NCBI RefSeq assembly: GCF_003589595.1
Contig: NW_020653854.1
Coordinates: forward strand, 23,826,077 to 23,890,076
Origin: Hyposmocoma kahamanoa
Taxonomy: Eukaryota > Arthropoda > Insecta > Lepidoptera > Cosmopterigidae
DNA: 64,000 bases
Direction: 5' to 3'
Each line of letters begins with the position of its first letter. Position 1 is the stretch's first letter. Positions 12,801 through 21,381 of the stretch are shown here, one piece after another. The translations under genes and the position numbers were made by a program. The notes under the pieces were generated by a model that was given only the letters and a program-made list of their open reading frames with translations, ran no database searches and was not told where the DNA came from.

Positions 12801-15478
12801 TTATTCTGCAGAAGAAATGCATGAGAGTATTGACAAACATAACGGAAACAGATACTTGTAGACCACATTTTTCTAGTTTCAACGTTTTGACTTTGACATC
12901 AATATATATATATGTATTTAAAATTAGTAAGTTTGTTAGAAAATACAGGCATTTATTTGGACAAGGAAGTGATAATCCTTATGTAGCTAGTTTGAGACCG
13001 CGAAACAAATTGATTGGTTCTTTTACAAATTTAGAAATTGTTCGCTCGGGTATGCACAACATGGCAATAAGAATCTATCAAATACCTCTTAGAATAGAAA
13101 CATTGAAAATAATTACGTATTCGCAAATGCTTTGAAAAGTTATTTTGAAAAGTTATATCTCGAACTGTTTCTATGACTTAAAGGAGTAATTCGATGGTAA
13201 AAGTACATGATAGTATGTGTATACTACAGTAAGTTAAGTTGACATGAATCTATGTGTACCTATTAATATTAATATTAGCACAGTGAAGCAAGTTAATTGC
13301 AGTGCACTGGTTTATGTTGGAGTGTAGTAATAGCTTTGTACCACATAAAGCAATAAATGATAAGATTATGATTATGAAAAATCTACAATATCCGCATTAG
13401 TTAGAACAAGCTCTTCTTTGTAGCTTACAAAATAAATTTACCCAGGTGAAAAGTTAGTTACCACTGCATATTTTTTATATGGCGCCACTAGAATTAAGTA
13501 TCGTTTACACGGGGCCAATCGACGAGCCATTCCATTAAGCCATGCCATAATTGGCGTCGTGTAAATAGAAACCGTCCATTATGGAGTGTCTCCAGACCAG
13601 TGATGAAGACAATCCACAAAATTAGAACGATTTCTAATTTTTCGGGCCAATACCTTCCCCTACCACACGTGAATTGGCTTAATGGGCCTTGTATGAGCGT
13701 GCATTCTGGGCCACTCCACTAGTTTGCATTGCCGTTTAATAAATTTAAAAAAAGAATCTTAAACAAACTTATTGTAATACTGACTGTAGTGTTGAAAATT
13801 TCGCACTTTTCACAAGACTGGCTTTGTGGTATGACTCGTCAATGGGCCCCGTGCAAATGGGCCATTACTTTAAAATCCCACGTCAGCTTTCTAGATAAAT
13901 AGTTTTATACAATGGTGCCTTTATAGATAGATTTTATTGTTCGATAAGTAAAATTACGTCACGGTTTTAGTAAAATGATATTTATCTGTGTTGCAGGGGA
14001 ATGGCTTCAGTGTTAGGAGCACCTCTAAGTCCGGAACAAACATTTGGGTCCATCAAGTCGCTGGCTATATCGAGAGAAGTCGCCAGTTTTCCACTGTCAC
14101 GTTCACCAACCCCACCACCTTTGAGGTAAATAACACTGATTATTATATTATACTAGTGTTTCTTTATTAAGTAACCTTTAGAGGTTTAGTTAGGGTTAAG
14201 GGAGGGAGGGGAGGGAGGTTACTACCTTAACATTAACCGAACAGTTGCAAAGCATGCTTCAAGATCTGCACCAAGCATCGATGAGGGTGGGCCTAAGGAT
14301 GAACATGACCAAAACCAAAGTTATCACCAACTTTACGGGTCCTACACATAATATAAATATAGGCAACTGGCCTATAGAGGTAGTGAACGACTACATCTAT
14401 CTCGGTCATTGTCTAACCTTCGGCCCCGCTTCTCAGCTTAACGAAATCACGAGACGAACTCAATTAGGATGAGCTGCCTTCCATAGGTTGGAAGATATGT
14501 TCAAGTCTAAGATCCGTCAATGCCTGAAGACCAAGGTGTTCAACCAATGTGTCCTACCTATACTTACTTATAGGCACTTCCAAAACATGACCGCTCACGA
14601 AAGAAGCACACGATTCGACTAATACAAAAGGCAATGGAGCGCGCCATGCTCGGAATTTCTCTGCTGGACCACATACCCAATGTAGACATTCGACGTCGCA
14701 CAAAGGTAGTAGACGTGGGGCACTTGGCTAGAAGGAACGATGGACGATGGACGAAAGCCGTTGCTGAATGGTGCCCAAGAGATGCAAAAAGACCAAGAGG
14801 CAGACCACCCGCCCTATGAATTGATGACATTAAGGCCATAGTTGGAAAACACTGAACACGACTCGCAAGGAACCGGAAAGAATGGCGCAATAGAGATGAG
14901 GCCTATGCTCAGCAGAAGGTGCAAACAGGCTGAAATGATTTAAATGAAATGAACCTTAAGATGGATTGATTCTGCATAACAGTGAAATTGTTGAATCAAT
15001 CACCTTGGAAAAAATATATAGTTAAATTGGGGATATACACTAAGTAGTATACGGAGTGAAAACACGATTTCTAAAAATTTTCACGTTAGAAACAAACAAA
15101 CTTTCCTTTGAAATTTTACAGGAAAACCGCTGCATTCAATAGGTACTAACTAACTAATTAGAATACGTATACTCGCCTTATTATTATTATAACTTACTCG
15201 TTTTTACAAATTTGTCTGTCTATTGTTACAGTTGTCCTCCTTTCAAAGAGGAATCAAGGAATCAGAACGACAATATCCCGAATGCAATCATAACTCGTCC
15301 GGATTTCGACTGCGGCTCGCCAAACTGCAACTACAGAGTCGTCGAATGCAAACTCACTACTACAGACGAAATAAGTCGCAGTGCGCCTTTCCCTGCAACC
15401 GCTCACAAGATCTCAGATAATATACAGACTAGACCAAACACAGTATCTATAACTATACCCGATGAGGGCAAAGGTTAA
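6662..15478 (+). CDS. Two-pass membrane protein of unknown family (C-terminal part, 6 exons)
   Basis: Six exons (6662-6858, 9072-9200, 10283-10402, 11727-11889, 13997-14125, 15232-15478) join with matching phases into one frame of 327 residues ending at TAA 15476-15478. The first visible base completes a codon from an unseen upstream exon, so the N-terminus is missing. Counting from the first full codon, hydrophobic segments lie at about 35-65 and 93-117, separated by a polar, Cys-containing loop (RGCGENEEPDH). The second is followed by an Arg-rich stretch (RAAQRRQRR), which suggests a cytosolic C-terminal tail. That tail is long, Pro/Ser-rich and probably disordered, with a Cys cluster near the end (DCGSPNCNY). 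I do not recognise the family; loose similarity to TMEM200-like two-pass proteins is only a guess. The first visible intron holds an intact mariner and the last an RTE-type LINE relic. All introns are GT-AG. Confidence 0.75.
6977..8259 (-). mobile_element. Intact mariner transposon (cecropia-like)
   Basis: The element is 1283 bases with perfect 23-base terminal inverted repeats that begin GGGGTTAAAGTATGAAATTG. It is bounded on both sides by TA (6975-6976 and 8260-8261), the target duplication expected of mariner. It contains one uninterrupted transposase frame on the minus strand (7052-8071). It sits in the first visible intron of the membrane-protein gene, antisense to it. Perfect termini and an intact frame suggest recent insertion. 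Confidence 0.95.
7052..8071 (-). CDS. Mariner transposase, DD34D
   Basis: This 339-residue frame has the length and layout of a mariner transposase, which cuts and pastes DNA between TA sites. The N-terminal part (about 1-105) is the paired helix-turn-helix DNA-binding region. WVPHDL at 114-119 is the family's dimer-interface motif. The catalytic triad can be seen as D151 (in VTCDEKW), D243 (in LLHDNARPH) and D278 (in YSPDLAPTDYHFF), with 34 residues between the last two. The overall wording resembles the cecropia subgroup that includes human SETMAR/Hsmar1, from memory. The linker between the two DNA-binding halves reads GGPP where GRP is usual; its effect on activity is unknown. The start ATG at 8071 leaves a 5' leader of about 190 bases inside the element. 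Confidence 0.95.
   Translation of the reverse strand: MDTAKIRVIFEYEFRRGTNAAETARNINAAFGEGSTNERTVRFWFKRFRDGNFDLKNESRGGPPTQVNNDELREIVEADPSQTTQELAAWFNVTLPTILTHLRQINKIKKYEKWVPHDLTDLQKETRVETCVALLNRYRNEGILDRIVTCDEKWILYDNRKRKMQWLTPGQMPQQCPKAKLTNKKVMVTVWWSQHGVIHYSFLRSGQAITADVYCAELRTMFTKLAVKQPRLMNRSSPLLLHDNARPHTARETILTLQELQLETIRHPPYSPDLAPTDYHFFRDLDNYLRDKKFSSQEAVQNAFTQFVQSRSSEFYRKGINNLPIRWQQCIDNNGNYFD
9072..9200 (+). CDS. Membrane-protein gene, exon with loop and second membrane segment
   Basis: The acceptor TTGCAG ends at 9071 and the donor is GTAAGA at 9201. Phase 1 to phase 1. It encodes the polar loop (YRGCGENEEPDHYAAR) and the start of the second membrane segment (VLGPVCIVAGALMTIA). Confidence 0.78.
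9831..10089. repeat. TIR element, copy 1 of 2
   Basis: The ends are inverted repeats: AAATTGGACGTAAGTAGTTA at the left and the near-complement ending GTCCAATTT at the right, each next to GGATCC. A second, closely similar copy lies at 61432-61689. There is no coding capacity. It lies in an intron of the membrane-protein gene. Confidence 0.7.
10283..10402 (+). CDS. Membrane-protein gene, exon with end of membrane segment 2 and basic stop
   Basis: The acceptor TTTCAG ends at 10282 and the donor is GTAAGT at 10403. Phase 1 to phase 1. It encodes VVLCILMRAAQRRQRR, a membrane exit with a strong positive charge cluster, and then FHCPIHGDFYPLSPQ. Confidence 0.78.
10922..11152 (-). pseudogene. Possible non-LTR retrotransposon C-terminal relic
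   Basis: On the minus strand a frame reads GSFIYAPYTVWNDVHPPVRD and then a block with FRKKYF. This resembles the W-N-x-L-P-x-x-[IV]-R plus F-[KR]-x-x-L ending of non-LTR reverse transcriptases. It is short and isolated, so it is a fragment at best. Confidence 0.4.
11162..11580. repeat. Inverted-repeat element, CCGGATTTAAATCGCG family (copy 1)
   Basis: The left arm (11162-11203) includes TTTTTCCGGATTTAAATCGC and the right arm (11535-11580) is its near-complement ending ATAGTTTCATTTC. Related copies lie at 12071-12237, 24085-24287 and 26478-26712. The interior carries a GTAAAGAGCCCCGAAA stretch resembling a motif next to the Penelope-like element at 58.7 kb. It may be a Penelope-type terminal repeat pair rather than a classical MITE. 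Confidence 0.6.
11727..11889 (+). CDS. Membrane-protein gene, Trp- and Pro-rich tail exon
   Basis: The acceptor TTACAG ends at 11726 and the donor is GTAAGT at 11890. Phase 1 to phase 2. It encodes a tryptophan-rich piece (GLWRWLRSWLGMVEEGE) followed by a Pro/Ala-rich stretch. The exon sits between two related inverted-repeat elements (11162-11580 and 12071-12237). Confidence 0.75.
11927..12001 (-). repeat. Fragment of the GACTTCAAAAAAGGA TIR family
   Basis: The words GTCATCCCCTAGTTTGCCAC and TTCAAATTTAAATGGGACCA match the complement of the element at 728-941. Only the middle is present. Confidence 0.5.
12071..12237. repeat. Inverted-repeat element, CCGGATTTAAATCGCG family (copy 2)
   Basis: This compact copy of 167 bases has arms of about 45 bases. 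The loop includes GACGTTTCGGGCCCTTTACA and then GGTTGACTGAGATGGTCC. On the complement, CAGTC, GACCAT and CCGAAACGTCGG occur in that order, as next to the Penelope-like element near 58.72-58.77 kb. The shared order hints at common ancestry. Confidence 0.6.
12430..12702 (+). repeat. SINE-A family copy
   Basis: One of the longer copies. It begins near GTCCAGGGAAGTACTGCC and includes CAGGCACATGGGACTTG, CTTATGTCTCAGGGTG and a final region with TTTGTCCCGCCACTTAGTAT. It directly abuts the LINE relic that follows. Confidence 0.6.
12717..13375 (+). pseudogene. LINE reverse-transcriptase C-terminal relic with 3' UTR
   Basis: An open frame from about 12740 to the TGA at 13133-13135 reads YGVILWGNS and then LFILQKKCMRVLT. 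This is the typical end of the thumb region of jockey/CR1-like non-LTR reverse transcriptases, just after the lost catalytic core. The following AT-rich part ends with an ATAAATGATAAGATTATGAT tail, like a LINE 3' terminus. It is 5'-truncated, in an intron of the membrane-protein gene. Confidence 0.7.
13997..14125 (+). CDS. Membrane-protein gene, fifth visible exon
   Basis: The acceptor TTGCAG ends at 13996 and the donor is GTAAAT at 14126. Phase 2 to phase 2. It encodes a Ser/Pro-rich segment (GAPLSPEQTFGSIKSLAIS, later SRSPTPPPL). The SP and TP dipeptides could be phosphorylation sites. Confidence 0.75.
14220..14950 (+). pseudogene. RTE-type LINE reverse-transcriptase relic
   Basis: Three frames continue one another. 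From 14245: SMLQDLHQASMRVGLRMNM and TKVITN, then YIYLGHCLTF. After a stop at 14470-14472: QCLKTKVFNQCVLPILTY. From 14634: MERAMLGISLLDHIPNVDIR, RRRTKVVDVGHLARRNDG and KRPRGRPPAL. These are the thumb and C-terminal blocks of insect RTE-clade (BovB-like) LINEs, recognised from memory. Stops and frameshifts make it dead. It lies in the last intron of the membrane-protein gene, on the same strand. Confidence 0.8.
15232..15478 (+). CDS. Membrane-protein gene, terminal exon
   Basis: The acceptor GTTACAG ends at 15231 after a T-rich tract. It enters in phase 2 and runs to TAA at 15476-15478. It encodes a polar tail with a cysteine group (DFDCGSPNCNYRVVECK) and ends TVSITIPDEGKG. A hairpin repeat (15594-15776) follows within the likely 3' UTR. 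Confidence 0.78.
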
Positions 15479-15593
15479 TTTATGTATAGCTGAAGTCAGT
15501 TGTTATATTCTATATTTAAAACAATTACTTCATGTATGTGCAAGGGATGCATAAGCACTGTTGCCGTTCAGATTACTGTCAGAAAATCTACTA

Positions 15594-15776
15594 CTAGTGT
15601 TCACTACCTAATTTCCGTGGCAATTTTTATTATTTACGTATTCGATTGTTTATTGTGCAATATTATTTTATATTCGAGTATTTTATAATGAAATATTATT
15701 TAATAATCACGATAATATACTGAATTTTTAAATGATAAAAATTGCCACAGAAATTAGGTAGTGAACATTAGTCTCA
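15594..15776. repeat. Hairpin repeat in the 3' UTR region of the membrane-protein gene
   Basis: The left arm reads AGTGTTCACTACCTAATTTC and continues CGTGGCAATTTTTAT. The right arm is its near-complement, ending AAATTAGGTAGTGAACATTA. Arms are about 40 bases, with an AT-rich loop of about 90. It begins about 115 bases after the stop codon at 15478, so if the 3' UTR is long enough the transcript could fold here. Confidence 0.65.
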
Positions 15777-15779
15777 GAA

Positions 15780-18450
15780 TGACCGTAAAAACCTTACTGG
15801 CTGGATTAGTTGAACGCTGATGGTATCCATAAAAACTAGTAAAATTTTATCACTTTAAAATCACGCTTCTTACATTGTAATACGTGCCTGCTCAAACTGA
15901 TCACATTTGTCTTCCCCTACCACGCGCTCACCTCTATTTAAACTTCCTAATTTGGAAACTTTAAAACACATAAAACCGAACTATTAAGCCTATTACAGAC
16001 GATGATACTTTAACAGTTACTCCTCAAACAATTCCCAACATCTACATTTTATACCCGTAATGATAAAAGACATACGAGAAATTAACACGCCTAAATAAAA
16101 ACGACACTTTTGTAAACAATAAAATAAACAAGGCGTCTCACGGCTATGCCACACGGAGGGAAAATACCTTAAATACCGTAGATAGAAAATTTTACTGAAA
16201 ACAGATTTAATTTTGATTTTAATAACAATTGTGAAAAAAAAGCACCTGTAATTTACTATACTGATCCAAACCCTCAATCATAAGGATTGTTTTCTTCTAA
16301 ATAATATATCATCTTAAATAAAAGGACGACCATTTAATTTAACGTTTAATTTGAAATGTTGTTCAGGAAAATTAATAGCTTTTTTCTGACTGGCTGGTTC
16401 CAGTCCAATCAGAACGAAGGAATTTTTCTTTAAGTTTCGATCTTTGCGTCAATGATTGCTAACAAGAAACTAGTGGAATACTTACACAAAAAGTGTATAT
16501 AAATAAAGATGCATGAGGATTGGTCGTCTGAGATAGGCTTGCGTTTGGTATATAGAGCAGCAAGTTAATTAACCATTTCCGCATTTATCCAAGTAGTTTC
16601 CATTTTATGTACACACGTCATTGTAACATTCAATCGATTTCATATTTTGTAAATATCGAAAATGAAAGACAATTTTTTTCCTTTAAATAACTAAGTATGT
16701 ACCTACAATAATGTTTAAATTGTCTATACAGTAATAATCAGTATGTAGCAATAATTGGCGCCGAATGAATGTATGTTTGATTGAGAACATCATTTCGACG
16801 CGAATGAGATGTTTGTCTTATAAATATTTTTGCTTGTTTTTAACATCAGTTGTAACAGTGTCGTAATGCTCATTATATTATTAGGATTCTAGTCGTTACT
16901 CGATCATACCTAACATTATTCTGATGTAAAGAAAAAATTTAAACTAATTATCTATAATATTGATTTCGGCTCAGTAGGATTACCCCTCTTTCTATTTAGT
17001 ACTCTTAAATTAAATTATCTATGGTTTTATTTTTTCATGAGAAAATTTAGAATAAGTACGTTATTAAGAGTACATAAAACACGTATCCTAGGTGTATAGG
17101 CCGAAATGTGATATTTTTTGTTTATTTTAACATTAATAAATGTTTACTTTTGTACAAAACAGTTGGAACGGAATCGTAAATTTTAATATTTTAAAAATAA
17201 TGGGAGTTATATCAATCATATCATTATTTTGGTGAAAGAGCCAAACGGAGATGCCAAAATATACAGTCATCGCGTCCATGTGTATTTTGTGGTTGCTTTT
17301 TCTGTAATACACTAAAATAATTGTGCTCACAAAAGACAATTTAGTAGGAGGCAAGAGTGTAGTGTTAATGGATGTAGTCCGCATATATAAACTTCTTAGA
17401 CTAAACCTAATGGTAGATACAATATTTAACAGTTTATAAGTTTGTGATGAAGGCATTGAGCTACAAGGCATTTATTGGCCAAGTTATTCAAAATCATAAG
17501 GAATGTAATTTTTTTATAATCTGTAGTTAAGTGCCACGCCTAATTAATCTATTATATACTTTAATTATTAAGCTTATTTAATATTGTTATTATAAGAAAA
17601 AAAATAAAATACAAATTTGAGTTAAAATATCTTGTTTTTTTTGCTACAACATGAATGCGACTTCAACATCTTGTGACAAATTAATAACAATAATAATACG
17701 GCATGATTTGTTCGCCGGCTCTTGAACAACAGTGCCATGGCCAGAGAATATCGCCTATTCCTTTTAAAAACATTTTACATTTTCGGCCTTGGGGGATGCT
17801 CCAGTCTAGAATAGATAGATAATAATAATACATTGATTTATTTCTTGCCACAATTTAACTTATTAAACATAATAGGGGTCTCCCTATTATGCCAAGGATG
17901 CCATGATGAAACTAGGCTCAAGGCCCATACTTCAGGACAACAGGTCTCCACCCCCTTGGGAATAATGTTTTCAAAAGTATTTATTACATTACAAGAGTTC
18001 TCCAATTTCGTAATAATGAGATAAAAAATTAATCAGGTTTAATTTCTTTTAAAGGAAAAAGAAGTGTTAAATTCAGGTCTTAGTAGATTACTCTGTTTTC
18101 TGTTTGTGTATGTGTAAATTATGATAAAATAAATATTGGATAAGGAAATAAAAATGCTAAAAGCTATGTCACCTTTCCTTTATATTAGACTGGGAAATTA
18201 TACAAGTGATACTGATGTAGATATACAATGTAGAATAAAGGATAAGTAGTACACGAGTACGTACATAGTAAGTGCTTAACATTTAAAAAGAGAATTTTAA
18301 TGAATCAGGAGCATAGTGTTCCTCCATTTGAAATATTTAAATATAACTCAATGGCCATTGTTACACTAAAGGGCTGTTAACTAAATAGGTTTAGTTCCCA
18401 TTCAAAGGTCTTTCGCCTCCATGATAATGAATACATCACTGTCACTATTT
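15780..18450. other. Convergent intergenic region, 3' flanks of two genes
   Basis: The plus-strand membrane-protein gene stops at 15478 and the minus-strand ING gene at 18451, so both 3' ends lie here. Possible polyadenylation signals are AATAAA at about 17602 (plus) and its complement TTTATT at 17980-17985 (for ING, giving a 3' UTR of about 470 bases). Neither can be confirmed from sequence alone. No other gene is seen; the stretch is AT-rich and low in complexity in places. Confidence 0.5.
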
Positions 18451-19416
18451 CTAGGCTTTTTCTTCCTTCTCCCTATTGTACCGCTCAAGTTCTTTAAGGA
18501 ATTGGCCTTTTGGTTTCATTACATTAGGTCTGTCCCCACGACATTTGGGGCAGAACCATTTTCCTTTGGGTTTAGTGGTGAGAGATACGCAGGAGAAGTG
18601 GAACCACTCTATTGGGCAGAGATCATTGTCACAAAGGATCATCTCACCGAATGAGATCTGGTCACAAAGGCAATAGCGTGGCTCGTCTGGGTCAATGGCG
18701 TCTGCCTCCTCGGGCGGCGTCTCTGACCTCTGTGCCACTTGACGTGCTTTGCGCTTCTTCTTCTTGCCTTTTTTGAGAGTACAATTCTGCACAGGGCGTT
18801 CACTGTCACGCTCACTGCTGTCAGCGCCATCGGTGTTGGTACCGGCGACGTTGGTACGCGACCGCCGCGCTCGCTTCGACCATCGCTCACCACCTGATTT
18901 GTCTTTGTCACCTTTATCTTTTTCTTTTTCGACAGCTCTCTCTGGGGGTGGCGGCGGAGGTACATGCTGCTGCGGTGTCTGAGGTGAACCCGAATCTTTC
19001 TCATTGACAGTGTCTGATGGTGGTGTGGGCTCTTTTTTTGCATTACCGTTTGTGTTTACTTCAAGGCAAGATATAAGCTTTTTATGATCAGCATCCAAAG
19101 ACCTTTGTTTGTTGTCAATAAAGTCTTGGATGATTTGAACAATTTGAAGTTTCTCATCACCGATTTCTTGAGCTTGCACGAGCGAAGCTTGCAGGCGTAC
19201 AGCAGCTCTTGCACGCTTGCGTTCTTCGGTGTTATTACCAGCGCACAACACCATCTGGGTTTGAGCATCCCTAACGCATTCTCTGTAATTAACATCAAGT
19301 TCCCGCAAACGCGACAAATGTCGTTGTAGATCGTTTGGTAAGTTTTCAACACAATCCAAATAGTTTTCCACGTAGTTTGCTGAGAGCAACGCCTCCGTTT
19401 GTGTTTGATTCAACAT
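18451..19416 (-). CDS. ING1: ING-family PHD-finger protein (ING1/ING2-like), single exon
   Basis: This complete intronless frame of 321 residues starts at ATG 19416 (MLNQTQTEALL); the apparent extra codons upstream begin with TTG. ING proteins read trimethylated lysine 4 of histone H3 and steer histone deacetylase or acetyltransferase complexes in the nucleus. Residues about 14-108 form the helical ING domain (NYVENYLDCVENLPNDLQ, QEIGDEKLQIV). A disordered middle follows with a six-proline run near 154 and basic stretches (KKGKKKKRKA) that could be nuclear localisation signals. The PHD finger is intact: C249, C251, C262, C267, H273, C276, C289 and C292. The histone-pocket residues Y248, the SFGEM stretch and W271 are also present. 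A basic tail (PKGQFLKELERYNREKEE) follows. The closest known relatives are ING1/ING2; which paralogue cannot be settled without a tree. It diverges from the CCP5-like gene. Confidence 0.95.
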   Translation of the reverse strand: MLNQTQTEALLSANYVENYLDCVENLPNDLQRHLSRLRELDVNYRECVRDAQTQMVLCAGNNTEERKRARAAVRLQASLVQAQEIGDEKLQIVQIIQDFIDNKQRSLDADHKKLISCLEVNTNGNAKKEPTPPSDTVNEKDSGSPQTPQQHVPPPPPPERAVEKEKDKGDKDKSGGERWSKRARRSRTNVAGTNTDGADSSERDSERPVQNCTLKKGKKKKRKARQVAQRSETPPEEADAIDPDEPRYCLCDQISFGEMILCDNDLCPIEWFHFSCVSLTTKPKGKWFCPKCRGDRPNVMKPKGQFLKELERYNREKEEKA

Positions 19417-20076
19417 CTTCAATAGTTTAACACAGATTCACCATAACACATAAGAGAATAATTAAGCTGCACACGCGTAAACAACCAAGATGGGTAACAG
19501 GAACATAGGTATACGAAGTATATAATTCTATATATGTGAACCAATTATTTAGCACTTGTCGATCAATAACTCAGCCATATCCACTCAACTTGGGTAGGGT
19601 GTACGCCTGTACGGGTGTACGTACACTATTAAGCACTGTGATATTTTGACATTGACATAAAAACAAGACTCCATGCCATTTCGTATCACGTCATGTCATT
19701 TCGTTGAATGTTTTTTATCCAAGAACTGCAAATACGTCAGGGCATTGCCGAGCTGTTTTAAAAATGTATGTCAATAATTTTTGAGTATAATTTTGAAGTT
19801 TAATTTAAATTCTTTTTAAGGCGGATTTCCAACGGCGAGGCGAGACGAGAATGGAAACTCGCCGGCCTATTTCCACCAAAAATTGCCAATAATAATATTA
19901 TTATTATATTGCCGTTGCAGATTATAATATTCTATGTGCAGCTAAACGATTCAATATTACATCAACAAATATATCAATTCTGGCCTTGCCCATCGTCATC
20001 AATCCAGACCATTTCCACCAAAGATGCGCTAGGAGAGAAATGAAATCTTGCCATGTAAATTTCAATTCGCGTCTTT
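19417..20076. other. ING upstream region with repeat, running into gap
   Basis: This holds the 5' flank of the ING gene. From 19818 to the gap lies a copy of the GGCGAGGCGAGACGAG repeat, also at 29015-29085 and 35845-36018. Words shared with the complement of 35945-36015, such as CCGTTGCAGA with small changes, show that the copy continues to the gap edge. Confidence 0.5.
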
Positions 20077-20476
20077 NNNNNNNNNNNNNNNNNNNNNNNN
20101 NNNNNNNNNNNNNNNNNNNNNNNNNNNNNNNNNNNNNNNNNNNNNNNNNNNNNNNNNNNNNNNNNNNNNNNNNNNNNNNNNNNNNNNNNNNNNNNNNNNN
20201 NNNNNNNNNNNNNNNNNNNNNNNNNNNNNNNNNNNNNNNNNNNNNNNNNNNNNNNNNNNNNNNNNNNNNNNNNNNNNNNNNNNNNNNNNNNNNNNNNNNN
20301 NNNNNNNNNNNNNNNNNNNNNNNNNNNNNNNNNNNNNNNNNNNNNNNNNNNNNNNNNNNNNNNNNNNNNNNNNNNNNNNNNNNNNNNNNNNNNNNNNNNN
20401 NNNNNNNNNNNNNNNNNNNNNNNNNNNNNNNNNNNNNNNNNNNNNNNNNNNNNNNNNNNNNNNNNNNNNNNNNNNN
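20077..20476. other. Assembly gap, 400 N
   Basis: Exactly 400 undetermined bases, probably a placeholder length. The gap falls inside or beside an inverted-repeat element, which may explain why it was not assembled. Open frames crossing it have no meaning. Confidence 1.
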
Positions 20477-21278
20477 TACACCTATTCGTGCTGGTATAAA
20501 GTCAGCATACCCGTGACGTCATGCACCGCCGAGCTACCAGTGTATTTACTAGTTACTTGACTTGTATCCATATATATTACCATGTTAAAAAATGAAAAGC
20601 TGCTACCTACTACCAACACTGCCCCAAGAGAGCACGCAACGTTTAATTTTTGATTTATTTTTAATGATTATACAAGGTATAAATACGTTTTTAGTGTATA
20701 AACAATAATTTTCTATATTATTATATTCAATAAATATTATTTCAAGAACCAGTATGCCAGGGGCTGGTATAAAAATATTCTGTATGGTATGGATGGCACG
20801 CACGCAACAACGCAACCAACATTATTTCGCACTGGCAGCCTTACCGACAGACGACACGGCAGCCATCTTGAATAAAATTCGTGATTGGCTTAGAGTGTCT
20901 GTCCAAATAAAAAGTGCAAAGAAATTATCAGACGTGCTTTAAAAATAAATTCATAATAAAAATTGTGGTAATTTATAAGCACATAATTACTATGTTGTGG
21001 TTGTTTTAAAGCTACTTTGTAATTTAAAAAGATCACCAATAAAACAAATCAGCTGTTATCCGTCAATCGAGATCGATGTCAACAAAATTACATAATTTTG
21101 TTTAGAAAAACAGTGCAGTCTCCTTTTTTGAGTGTCAATTTTTTAGTTGGTAAAATGCAGATTCACTCAAATGTTTTCTTGGTCAAATTGATAAAGTAAA
21201 TGTGTTCAACAAAGGCTCATAACATTGGCGATTTATTTGTGATTTTTTGTATAATGTAGTCCGCAATATTATTTAGTT
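20477..21278 (+). other. Probable 5' flank and promoter region of the CCP5-like gene
   Basis: No exon is supported except the start codon at 21279. A palindromic TGACGTCA lies at 20514-20521. The short open frame at 20754-20942 has no domain and is probably chance. A non-coding first exon for the CCP5-like gene could lie here. Confidence 0.4.
20514..20521. promoter_or_regulatory. CRE-like palindrome TGACGTCA
   Basis: A perfect eight-base cAMP-response-element consensus in the divergent region between the ING and CCP5-like genes. Sites of this size also occur by chance, and no other promoter element was identified next to it. Confidence 0.25.
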
Positions 21279-21381
21279 ATGGATAAAAACAATGTAATAG
21301 AGTGCGGTGGATTTTTTTTTGTTCATAATTTTGATTCGGGGAACCTCGGACACGTAGAGCGGGTGCCCACAGAACTAATTG
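21279..21381 (+). CDS. AGBL5: CCP5-like exon 1 (start codon)
   Basis: ATG at 21279 in the context TTAGTTATGG. It encodes [20 protein letters not shown] and then [10 protein letters not shown], the conserved CCP5 start (human begins with a similar CGGLLFSSRFDSGN block). Donor GTAAGT at 21382, phase 1. The 4.7 kb intron that follows is the longest in the gene. Confidence 0.9.

Noticed and set aside
18639..19043. 134-residue minus-strand frame inside the ING gene
   Set aside because: It is the alternative frame of the basic, proline-rich part of ING; no independent support.
19986..20560. Open frames of 139-176 codons across the gap
   Set aside because: They consist mostly of undetermined bases and carry no information.
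20754..20942. 62-residue open frame upstream of CCP5
   Set aside because: No domain, no splice signal in register, and no continuation into exon 1.
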